Source of the DNA: Verrucomicrobiia bacterium
GTDB taxonomy: Bacteria > Verrucomicrobiota > Verrucomicrobiia > Opitutales > Cerasicoccaceae
DNA: 64,000 nt
Reading direction: 5' to 3'
Assembly (NCBI GenBank): GCA_030425485.1
Contig: JAUIAM010000004.1
Coordinates: forward strand, 62,001-126,000
Every line of letters begins with the position of its first letter. The stretch's first letter is position 1. This document shows positions 8,853 to 16,317 of the stretch, piece by piece. The translations under genes and the position numbers were made by a program. The notes under the pieces are model-generated. The model searched no databases. It had not been told where the DNA came from and worked only from the letters and a program-made list of their open reading frames with translations.

Positions 8853-9572
8853 CTATCGGGACGCGCTTTTTTTTCGCCTCGGGACTTTGGCCTGCTTCGC
8901 CTCCTCATGAAGAACAAAGAATTTGTAGATCATGTCTCTCGACCGTTGGATGTGTCGCTTGAGCAGCGACTTTGTCCGCTTCAAATCCCCCTCTTCCATC
9001 GCCTGAATAATCTCAGAGTGGTCGAGAAACGCCCTCTCAGGCACTTGGGGAAAGTGCGTTAACAAGTCAGTGAGATTCGGACGATAAATCAGCAAACGCT
9101 CCAGCGCAGAAATCAGCCAGGGGTTGTCACTTTTGCTGATCCATAAATCATGCAGCTCGCGATCTAGTTTAAACTGCGCATCCAGGCGCTTCTTCGCATC
9201 ATCAATTGGGACAATCGTCTTTTGCAGTTTGCGCAAACGGGCAAAGTCAGCCTTTCGGAAATTGGGCCACGCAGCCTCCAAGGCATAACACTCCAAAAGC
9301 TCTCTCAGGCCATAGATCTGACGAATATCGTCCAGGGTAAACTGCCGCACCGTTGCCGAACGATTCGGCTTAAGCACGAGGTAGCCCGATTCGGCCGCCC
9401 TCTGAATGGCCTGACGCATGGGCGTCCGGCTTATCCCCCACTCTGCGGCCAGACGCTTTTCCCGTACCACCTCACCTTGCTTTAACTCGCCGCTGAGGAT
9501 TGCACGCTGTAGCCGGCTGAAGGCGATGTCAGGTTTTATAGCAGTACGCTTGAGCTGTGTTTTTTTCTTCAC
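8853..9572 (-). CDS. GntR-family regulator, FCD subfamily
   Basis: A transcription regulator of about 239 residues. It has an N-terminal winged helix (ILSGELKQGEVVREKRLA, then ISRTPMRQAIQ recognition helix) and a C-terminal helical FCD ligand domain (LRELLECYALEAA, LDRELHDLWISKSDNP). FCD regulators usually repress sugar-acid or organic-acid operons and release DNA when an acid intermediate binds. The likely targets are the symporter operon, the SDR gene and the Ldh gene, through the shared palindrome at 7930 and 10803. The start is uncertain: GTG at 9572 gives a normal N-terminus, while a TTG at 9629 would add a cysteine-rich 19-residue extension of doubtful reality. Confidence 0.85.
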   Translation of the reverse strand: MKKKTQLKRTAIKPDIAFSRLQRAILSGELKQGEVVREKRLAAEWGISRTPMRQAIQRAAESGYLVLKPNRSATVRQFTLDDIRQIYGLRELLECYALEAAWPNFRKADFARLRKLQKTIVPIDDAKKRLDAQFKLDRELHDLWISKSDNPWLISALERLLIYRPNLTDLLTHFPQVPERAFLDHSEIIQAMEEGDLKRTKSLLKRHIQRSRDMIYKFFVLHEEAKQAKVPRRKKSASR

Positions 9573-9713
9573 GATCGTTACGGTTGGCCATTGAGCGCAA
9601 CAAGCATGGCTGCACGAGCATTCCGGCAAACTGAATGCCGCTTATTGAGCTTGCACGAGTCATAGCCATGGATAGGCCTTTGACAACACAAACCCATTCA
9701 TCGGCTCCAGTGA

Positions 9714-10778
9714 CTATCGCTGCACGAGGGGCTCAATCCCGCAAGCACCAAGCAGCTCATTCAGCTCATCCATGGTCCGGACACCGATAGGTATCCCTGA
9801 GGCACGCCGCTCCCGCTCAGACTCGATTTCTGGCTGGCCGGGGAACATAACCCTGTCAAAACCAAGCGCAGGAGCCAGATTCATATAACGCTCAGCCAGG
9901 CCCTGCGCACGCGCCTTGAACTCCTCCAAATCCGAAAAGGGCTTCACATCAATTACCCCCACCAGTCCACCTAGCCGACGATGAGCGGACAAGTCACCAT
10001 ACATCTTTGGGATATCCGGACCATACGGGGAAGCGGACAGCATCGAGCATAGGATATCGATCATCAGGCCCAAGCCTGAGCCCTTGTAACCACCCACGGG
10101 ATAGAGGGCATTAATTTGTTTGGGCTCGGTGGTATCGCAGCCCATAGCATCTACGCCCCAGCCCTTCGGGATCGCGATCTCTTCATTCGCGGCATTGGCC
10201 ACCAGATTCCACGGCACAATACTCGTCGCCATATCCAGACACAGATGATCGCCCCCGGCTCCAGGAACGGTAATACAGATCGGATTCGTACCGCAAAAAG
10301 GCTCGCGGCTACCATGCGGCAAGACCATCGGGTCCACGTGCGTAAAAACAAAAGAAATGAATCCCCCAGATGCCAGATCCAAGCCAAAGGGTGCCAGCGC
10401 CCCACAATGGCTTGAATTGCAAATCGACACCCAGCCCGCACCACTCTTTCTGGCCAGCGCAGCAGCCTCGGCACAGGCGCGCTTCACCACCAGGTGCCCC
10501 AGCGCATGATCTCCATCCAGTACCCCAAGCGTGGAAGCTACTTGCTTAAAACTCATCGCATGCTCGGCCCGAATGCTGCCCGCCTTGATCCGCCGGAGAT
10601 AGTGGGGCAACCGGGCAATACCGTGCGAATCCGTTCCCCGGAGGTTTGTCCGCACCAAGTGCGTAATGACTTCGCTAGCATCGCTCTCAGACAAGCCATG
10701 TGCGGATAGCAATCGTGTGCATTTGTCAGTCAATTCTACCGAATCAACACAGCTCGTTTCATGTGATATTTTGGCCAT
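9714..10778 (-). CDS. Ldh-family (malate/L-lactate/ureidoglycolate) dehydrogenase
   Basis: A 354-residue NAD(P)-dependent oxidoreductase of the LDH2/MDH2 (YlbC/YiaK) family. The conserved TDSHGIARLP, with catalytic His52, and the later SSHCGALAPF and GYKGSGLGLMIDIL segments are present. Members oxidise malate, L-lactate, sulfolactate or ureidoglycolate. The fucose route ends in pyruvate and L-lactate, so L-lactate dehydrogenase is the attractive reading here, but sequence alone does not decide. The ATG at 10778 is chosen over an upstream start at 10907 because a GTGTATACAC operator lies between them. Confidence 0.78.
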   Translation of the reverse strand: MAKISHETSCVDSVELTDKCTRLLSAHGLSESDASEVITHLVRTNLRGTDSHGIARLPHYLRRIKAGSIRAEHAMSFKQVASTLGVLDGDHALGHLVVKRACAEAAALARKSGAGWVSICNSSHCGALAPFGLDLASGGFISFVFTHVDPMVLPHGSREPFCGTNPICITVPGAGGDHLCLDMATSIVPWNLVANAANEEIAIPKGWGVDAMGCDTTEPKQINALYPVGGYKGSGLGLMIDILCSMLSASPYGPDIPKMYGDLSAHRRLGGLVGVIDVKPFSDLEEFKARAQGLAERYMNLAPALGFDRVMFPGQPEIESERERRASGIPIGVRTMDELNELLGACGIEPLVQR

Positions 10779-10802
10779 AGGATTAAGCGATATAATCAGC
10801 AT

Positions 10803-10818
10803 ATGTGTATACACTTTT
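10803..10818. promoter_or_regulatory. putative FCD/GntR operator before Ldh-family gene
   Basis: ATGTGTATACACTTTT contains the perfect 10-bp palindrome GTGTATACAC. On the reverse strand it reads AAAAGTGTATACACAT, matching the site at 7930 at all but one position of the AAAAGTGNATACAC core. It ends 25 bp before the chosen ATG at 10778, a position suited to repression. Confidence 0.55.
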
Positions 10819-10946
10819 TTGAAAAGCTTAAAATGCATCATCGCTAGATTACGGGTTTCCACACTCACCCAGGCGCTTAGTGACACCCCCACGCCGAACG
10901 TCATCACGCCGCGATTGCCCGAGCGCGCGAAGAGCGCAGTGGGGGT

Positions 10947-12380
10947 TTACTTCACAGCCCTGATGTCGGGCCTGCCCATATACTCACGGAGCCGGAGCAA
11001 GTCACCCGAATCGTGTATGATGGGCTTAGCCTCCTCAACGTAGCCAACTGGCCGGGTGTTGGCAGCAATGCTCTCGGCATGGGCATTGAGAAGCGCAACG
11101 AGCTCATCCACCATATCAGGGTACTGCGCGGCGAGGTCGTGCCGCTCCCCGATGTCTGCCGCCAGATTATAGAGCTCAAACTTCTTTTTCGACACCTTAA
11201 CGAGTTTCCACTTTCCACGCCGGATGCCGTCTGTTTCGTAGTAGAGGATATCGTGCGGCGAGGCGGCGCCCGGCCGCGCGAGCAGGACATCGAGCGCGTC
11301 GCTTCCGTCGACCATGTGCCCACCGGGTACTTCCGCCCCGACGAGCTTTGCCAGCGAGGGAAGGATGTCGATCGTGGTAGCAATCTCGTCCGACTCGACA
11401 CCCGCCGGGATAGTACCGGGCCACCAGGTCAAGGTGGGCTCACGCATATGCCCTTCGTACTTCGGGCCGCCTTTGCCACCACGCAGAGGCCCCATACTCA
11501 TGCCACTGGCCCCTCCGTTATCTGAGGTGAAGATGACGAGCGTGTTTTCTGCGATTCCTAATTCTCTCAGCGTATCCAGTATGCGACCGACGCTCGCATC
11601 CACCTCCTCGACATTACTTCGATTCACATCACCCCCGGCTTTTTCGAAAATATCCGGGCGTGCGTAGCGCGGAAAATGGACGTAGACATGAGGCACATAA
11701 GCGAAAAAGGGCTGGTCGCGATGTTCGGTGATAAACGCTATCGCCTGGTCGGTGACGAATTCGCAAAGCAGCGATTGATCAGCCGCATCACTGACATAGG
11801 CCACGGGCATGTCTCCGTGCATGACAGGAAGCGGCGTGTAAGGCGCGTAATCCGCGACAGGATTACCCCGCTTGTTCCGCGGCCACATATCATTCGAATA
11901 AGGGATGCCATAAAACACGTCGAACCCCTGTGCCAGCGGCATGAACGGCGGTTGGTCGCCAAGATGCCATTTACCGAAACAGCCAGTGGCAAAGCCCTGC
12001 TCCCTGAGTACCTCGGCGATGGTGATCTCATCAGGGTTGAGCCCACGCCCCTCACCCGGGAAGCATACCTGACCGTCCATGCCGATGCGGTGGGCATAGG
12101 TCCCTGTCATCAGTGCGGCACGCGAGGGCGTGCAGGCGGTGTTCGACACATAGAACTGCCGCAGCACAAGCCCTTCCTGCGCCATGCGATCAAGACTGGG
12201 TGTATCGTTGACGGTGTTTCCGAACGGACCAATGTCGCCATAGCCCATGTCATCAATGAAGATAAGCACGATGTTGGGCGGTCGCGCATCAAGGGGCGTA
12301 CTGGCAAGTAGCAGCAGCGAGCACACACCCGCAACCATCAAGGACCAGGCCGAAAAGCAGAATTGGAATCGCATAGACAT
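10947..12380 (-). CDS. S1-family sulfatase, secreted
   Basis: A 477-residue arylsulfatase-type enzyme with a signal peptide (about residues 1-32, ending LDARPP). The metal site starts with FIDDMGYGD (D43, D44). The formylglycine signature is CTPSRAALMTG with Cys83; this cysteine must be oxidised by a maturase not seen in the window. GKWHLG and SDNGGASG supply further active-site residues. It would remove sulfate esters from a polysaccharide or released sugar. Placed after the fucose genes it suggests a sulfated fucan or similar substrate, which is an inference. Another ATG lies 6 bp inside at 12374. Confidence 0.9.
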   Translation of the reverse strand: MSMRFQFCFSAWSLMVAGVCSLLLLASTPLDARPPNIVLIFIDDMGYGDIGPFGNTVNDTPSLDRMAQEGLVLRQFYVSNTACTPSRAALMTGTYAHRIGMDGQVCFPGEGRGLNPDEITIAEVLREQGFATGCFGKWHLGDQPPFMPLAQGFDVFYGIPYSNDMWPRNKRGNPVADYAPYTPLPVMHGDMPVAYVSDAADQSLLCEFVTDQAIAFITEHRDQPFFAYVPHVYVHFPRYARPDIFEKAGGDVNRSNVEEVDASVGRILDTLRELGIAENTLVIFTSDNGGASGMSMGPLRGGKGGPKYEGHMREPTLTWWPGTIPAGVESDEIATTIDILPSLAKLVGAEVPGGHMVDGSDALDVLLARPGAASPHDILYYETDGIRRGKWKLVKVSKKKFELYNLAADIGERHDLAAQYPDMVDELVALLNAHAESIAANTRPVGYVEEAKPIIHDSGDLLRLREYMGRPDIRAVK

Positions 12381-12454
12381 GGCGAGCGCAGTAGCCCCCT
12401 AGAGAATACAACGGTCCGATTTTATTAGCAGTAGACCGTTAACAACACGCAGGC

Positions 12455-13195
12455 TCATTTTCTCTCGATGCCCTTCCAAACTTCTTCGGACAGCTGATCG
12501 AGCCACGACGGCTCGACGGAGCTTACCGCTCCGTCGGCCATCAGCAGATTCATCTTACCATTGTGACGAAAGATAAAATAAGCCATCTCGTCGGGAGACC
12601 TTGAGCGGTCACCATGCGCCTGCGGCCAATTCGCATAGTAGTTGGTCTGCATTTCAAGCTTCATCTGTCCGTCGTAGAGGAACGGTGTGCTGTCTGGAGA
12701 AACGATCGAGTTGTATTTGCGAGGCTTAAAACGATTTGCTCCGTCATCTCCGTACCAGGATGAAGCCCCATTGTATGCCATGCGAACATAGCCGGGGCCG
12801 CTTTTCCCGCTCAGACTCAGGGCCGACGGACAAACAAAGATTTCATTCTCCCATGGCAAGGTAGTCGAGACAGCCCGCCTGCTCTGGGGCAGATATTCTT
12901 CCATGTCCCTGGCCCAACGCGAAGTCCTGGATTGTGCAGGAGGAACCGTTGGGTCCGTAGGACGCGTGCCCGACGGCAGATAGCCCTTGTGATCATTTAC
13001 GTATAGCTGAATGCATGTGAATATCTGCCGCAACTGACCTGCGCATGCGGTCTGCCGCGCATTTTCCTGTATGCCCCCAAAGGCGGAGGTTAGAATAAGG
13101 GCCAACACCCCGACTACAGCGATCGTCACCAAGATCTCAACCAGCGTGACACCGTGATGGCGTCCGTCGGGCTTACTATGAAAAAGCATCCTCAT
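12455..13195 (-). CDS. pseudopilin-like protein with H-X9-DG motif (paralogue)
   Basis: A protein of about 246 residues with the prepilin leader G/VTLVEILV (glutamate at +5) and a single N-terminal helix, followed by a globular domain ending with RHNGKMNLLMADG (H-X9-DG). It aligns along its length with the protein at 1061-1816 (shared YLP, RPTDPTVP, YLPQSRR, SGKSGPG), so the pair arose by duplication. The start is set at ATG 13195 (MRMLFHSK); a longer frame to 13273 gives an implausible cysteine-rich prefix. Function unknown. Confidence 0.82.
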   Translation of the reverse strand: MRMLFHSKPDGRHHGVTLVEILVTIAVVGVLALILTSAFGGIQENARQTACAGQLRQIFTCIQLYVNDHKGYLPSGTRPTDPTVPPAQSRTSRWARDMEEYLPQSRRAVSTTLPWENEIFVCPSALSLSGKSGPGYVRMAYNGASSWYGDDGANRFKPRKYNSIVSPDSTPFLYDGQMKLEMQTNYYANWPQAHGDRSRSPDEMAYFIFRHNGKMNLLMADGAVSSVEPSWLDQLSEEVWKGIERK

Positions 13196-13386
13196 GCACA
13201 TAGGATAACTGCTGCAACGAGCTATAGCCGTGCAAAACAAAGCACACTCAATACAGCCAAGGCCTAGGCTCAAGCCGCCCTGACAAGCAGAGTGATAACA
13301 CTCATTTTATACACGATTTGGAGTTAAGTAGGGGTTAGGTAGACATTACTATTCAGCAATCTCACGCCTTTTCAACACCCCTTCCG

Positions 13387-13399
13387 TGTTATGTTAACG
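13387..13399. promoter_or_regulatory. putative LacI-type operator, site B
   Basis: TGTTATGTTAACG differs from the perfect palindrome TGTTATGTTAACA (site C) only in its last base. It lies about 190 bp upstream of the pseudopilin-like gene on the minus strand, whose paralogue at 1061 is also downstream of such a site. Confidence 0.45.
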
Positions 13400-13527
13400 C
13401 AGCATCAGTTAAGGAATCCATGACCACATCATTACTTCTAACGTGCGCCCGACTCTGCTGCCCCCTCGCCACAATTCCTCTATCCGCCTGTGACCGATGA
13501 CTCTGCCGTCTTATGGGCGTATAAACG

Positions 13528-13566
13528 GAAGCGCTGCCAACCGGGTAACCGTGCAGGCAGCGCTTC
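13528..13566 (-). terminator. hairpin downstream of GH32-like gene
   Basis: GAAGCGCTGCC and GGCAGCGCTTC form a perfect 11-bp stem with a 17-nt loop, 57 bp past the stop of the minus-strand GH32-like gene. Only a short T-rich stretch (CGTTTA) follows on that strand, so it may act as a terminator or as a 3'-end stabilising hairpin. Confidence 0.5.
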
Positions 13567-13622
13567 GCAGTATTATCGGCTCACAATCAACGAGACCAGT
13601 AGAAAGCAAGTAGTGGGTAAGT

Positions 13623-15938
13623 CTAATGCGTTGGGTGCATGTCCCAGATCCGCAAGTCTCGCACGGTCATGGGAGCGTCTTTGGACACCAGCGAAATACC
13701 GAGTGCATCCTCCCGCGTCGGGTAGATGCGCTGCGTCACGCACTGGCGCCCATTGACAAAAATTTCCACAATACTCTTATCAATGAAAATGTGCAGATCG
13801 ACCGTCTCGCCCGGCTTCAGGGTAAAGGGAGCCTCCTGCCGCGTTACATAACGCTGGTCTTCCGGCAAGGCCTCAAAGGACTCCTTGTAGGTAAGCCGTC
13901 GGTATTTCACCTTTGGGTTCAGGGTGGCTTGGCTGATGTCTGTATAGACGATATTATCGTCCAGGCTAATCATAACGGGCAGTTGCTCCTCGCCTTGCGG
14001 AGACTGGCGTACAATTACACCAAACTCGCGCGCATCGCCGGGTTCGATCTCGGCCCGTATCTCGAGCAAGTCACCCCCACGGTCATCCAAATGCAGCTCA
14101 CCGGAAACTACCATGTCCTGAAAGCTTCGCCCGTTATACCGCAGCGCTTCAAGCTCCGGGACAGGCTCGATCAGCAGGGTGTCATCTTCATCAAGGCTCA
14201 GGACGCGGGGAAGTGTCGACACCGTTTTCCACCCCGGTGAGGTACGAATCGCATCACGGGCAGCTCCCCAGTAAATGCGTCTCCCCTGATCGTCAGCAAG
14301 CGTCTCAGGCGCGCACACTTCGCCGCCCGCCCAGCTCATGCGCCCGTGCTGCTCGGGGATGAAGCGCTCGTTATCGCGATCCCAGACACCGATATAGTAG
14401 TGGGTATTTAACAGCGGTCGGTGCCCATGCATGAGCAGCATATGCTTGCCATTGCCAATAGGAAAGAAATCCGGACAGGCGGCATCCTCCAGTTCGTGGG
14501 TCCACTTGCGATCCGATTTATAGAACGGTCCTCGGTACTCCCAGTTGATGAGGTCTGTCGAACGATACAGGCTGGTTGAGTCGCCCTCCTCGTAGCCCGG
14601 CGCATAACTCTTATTCCCAATGAGCGCATAGTAGGTGCCATCGTCCTCCCTCCAGACAGTGGGGTCAAAAACCTTCACCTCTTCGGGCTCTCCGTCTTCG
14701 GGGATCACGGGGTTGTGCGGACTGGGCGTCCATTCGATAAGCTCGGGATCGCTCAGGTCGGCGGCTGTGGAGATACATGTTCCCTGCGAGGGAACGTGAT
14801 AAATCAGCGTAGGCACGGGAGCTCCGTCGATGGCGTCTCCGCTATAAAGTCCCCGCGGCATGGAACCGTCGAAGACCGGCTTCATGGCCGGAGGATGTTG
14901 CACCCAGTGGACGAGGTCAGCACTGGAGGTATGCATCCACGTCTCACGCGCCCGCGAGGTATCAATGCCTGCCATCACGGTCTGCGCATCCGGGGCAGTG
15001 CGCCCGAGGAACATCACGTGGTAGCGGCCATTCCAGTAAAAGGTGCCATTAACATCATTCCAGTAACCCTCTGGCGGCATAATGTGATAGCGGGGGCGAT
15101 GCGGGTCGGAAGCAATCTCCTCTCGTAATTCCAATGCAGCGCGCATCTTGTCCACTGTCGTCAAGCCATCCTTGCCTGTCACTTTCTCAATCTCTTCGCG
15201 CAATGCTCTCTTCTTGCTGGCTATCTGCTCAGGGTCTCCACCGAATTTTTCTATCTCATCATCGGAGAGCGCGCGCGACCATATCGCCGCGATATCGACC
15301 TCGCCATTCAAGGCTCGGCCCAGGATGAGGGGCTCATCGTTTACGCGCAGGTCACCAGAGGCCTTGGTTATCGCGACGGGGAGTCCGTTCAGAAAAAGGC
15401 TTATGCGATCGCCGTCGTATCGGGCGACAACAGTCTGCCAATGGTCTGCGGAGAGCATGTCCGCAGGAATACGGATGCTGCCAGCAAGCCTCTCGCTGTT
15501 TACTGTTCCGATCTCGAAGCCGACCTCCCCGCCATTTGCGTATAGGTTGAATGAGCAGGCTTCATGGCCACCATGCTTGGAAAAAAGTTCAGCCCCGGAG
15601 AGCCCCTTCTCTCCCATCTTGAAGCGCAACAGGAGCGTAAGCTTATCGCCCTTTACCTGAAATTGCCCCCTACTCCCTTCGCCAGCGTTCAAGTAGCCGC
15701 CGGAGAAAATTGCGACTGCTCCCCTGCCCCCCAGCTCCAGAGAGGCTTCCCGCTCAGCCCCGCGCAGGGCGTTTCCGACAGACACGTTTCCTACCGCCTT
15801 CAGGGGGCCCTGCCCGTTGGTAGAATTCAGCGTGTCCATATTCCATACCGCCACGGCATCCCAAAGGATATCCTGAGCGGTCTGGGCGTGGCCAACGGAG
15901 AGAAAGGCAAGCAGGCTTAGTAAGGTGCAGTATTTCAT
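13623..15938 (-). CDS. LamG-GH32-like secreted protein with altered active site
   Basis: A 771-residue protein: signal peptide (1-18, ends GHA), a LamG/concanavalin-like domain (about 45-230), a linker, a five-bladed GH32-type propeller (about 280-600) and a C-terminal beta-sandwich (about 610-765). GH32 enzymes cleave fructans or sucrose. The nucleophile motif is present as YWNDVNG (D295) and the transition-state aspartate as FDPTVW (D425). The third motif, normally ECPDFF with the acid/base glutamate, reads AACPDFF: position 487 is alanine (codon GCC at 14478-14480). Activity on fructans is therefore doubtful; E484 or D485 nearby could substitute. It lies in the putative LacI regulon. Confidence 0.8.
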   Translation of the reverse strand: MKYCTLLSLLAFLSVGHAQTAQDILWDAVAVWNMDTLNSTNGQGPLKAVGNVSVGNALRGAEREASLELGGRGAVAIFSGGYLNAGEGSRGQFQVKGDKLTLLLRFKMGEKGLSGAELFSKHGGHEACSFNLYANGGEVGFEIGTVNSERLAGSIRIPADMLSADHWQTVVARYDGDRISLFLNGLPVAITKASGDLRVNDEPLILGRALNGEVDIAAIWSRALSDDEIEKFGGDPEQIASKKRALREEIEKVTGKDGLTTVDKMRAALELREEIASDPHRPRYHIMPPEGYWNDVNGTFYWNGRYHVMFLGRTAPDAQTVMAGIDTSRARETWMHTSSADLVHWVQHPPAMKPVFDGSMPRGLYSGDAIDGAPVPTLIYHVPSQGTCISTAADLSDPELIEWTPSPHNPVIPEDGEPEEVKVFDPTVWREDDGTYYALIGNKSYAPGYEEGDSTSLYRSTDLINWEYRGPFYKSDRKWTHELEDAACPDFFPIGNGKHMLLMHGHRPLLNTHYYIGVWDRDNERFIPEQHGRMSWAGGEVCAPETLADDQGRRIYWGAARDAIRTSPGWKTVSTLPRVLSLDEDDTLLIEPVPELEALRYNGRSFQDMVVSGELHLDDRGGDLLEIRAEIEPGDAREFGVIVRQSPQGEEQLPVMISLDDNIVYTDISQATLNPKVKYRRLTYKESFEALPEDQRYVTRQEAPFTLKPGETVDLHIFIDKSIVEIFVNGRQCVTQRIYPTREDALGISLVSKDAPMTVRDLRIWDMHPTH

Positions 15939-16007
15939 AAAGAGATAAGTGGGTTAGGGCTGAATTTTGGGCGATGAACCCTGAAGGCATACGTCGCTTG
16001 TGTCCTC

Positions 16008-16310
16008 TCAATTGATCCCCAGTCGACGGCGCATTTCCTCGAGCGTCCCCCCCTTGGTCTCAGGGAAATAGCGCCATACGATGAAGAACTGCAATACCAT
16101 CATAAACGCAAAAAAGAAGAAGGGCGAGCCGGCCACGGGTTCACCTGCTCCGTGGGCAAAAACCGGAAACATCCACGACGCTAGATATAATACGAAATCT
16201 CCTGAGACCTGATTCGTGCCAAATACCTTTTGCAAAATAGATGCTTCTGCTCCACCGAATAGACCTGCCAGAAACACAGCGATCAGGGAAACTTCAGACT
16301 CCCGGCGTGC
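16008..16310 (-). pseudogene. C-terminal remnant of an MFS sugar-porter
   Basis: About 95 codons encode two hydrophobic helices followed by the sugar-porter signature FPETKGGTLEEM and a natural stop. The remaining ten or so helices are missing, and no start codon with a sensible N-terminus precedes it. Upstream the frame runs into the antisense-like shadow of the adjacent propeller gene. It looks like the 3' end of a deleted transporter gene left beside the fused transporter at 16318-18726. Confidence 0.6.
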
Positions 16311-16317
16311 GTAAGCA

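Larger units (their letters stand above)
13196..13622. other. intergenic region with operator and hairpin
   Basis: This 427-bp gap holds operator-like site B (13387-13399) and a perfect 11-bp hairpin (13528-13566), described separately. A 26-codon reading frame at 13420-13500 has a hydrophobic, cysteine-rich, signal-like product; it looks like a chance frame or a decayed gene start, so it is not called as a gene. Confidence 0.5.

Noticed and set aside
12430-12442. Possible further LacI site before the sulfatase (CGTTAACAACACG)
   Set aside because: It has the GTTAAC centre, but only one half-site fits the TGTTR-N3-TAACR pattern.
13420-13500. 26-codon signal-peptide-like frame
   Set aside because: Too short, not followed by any further coding frame and without a ribosome site; may be chance.
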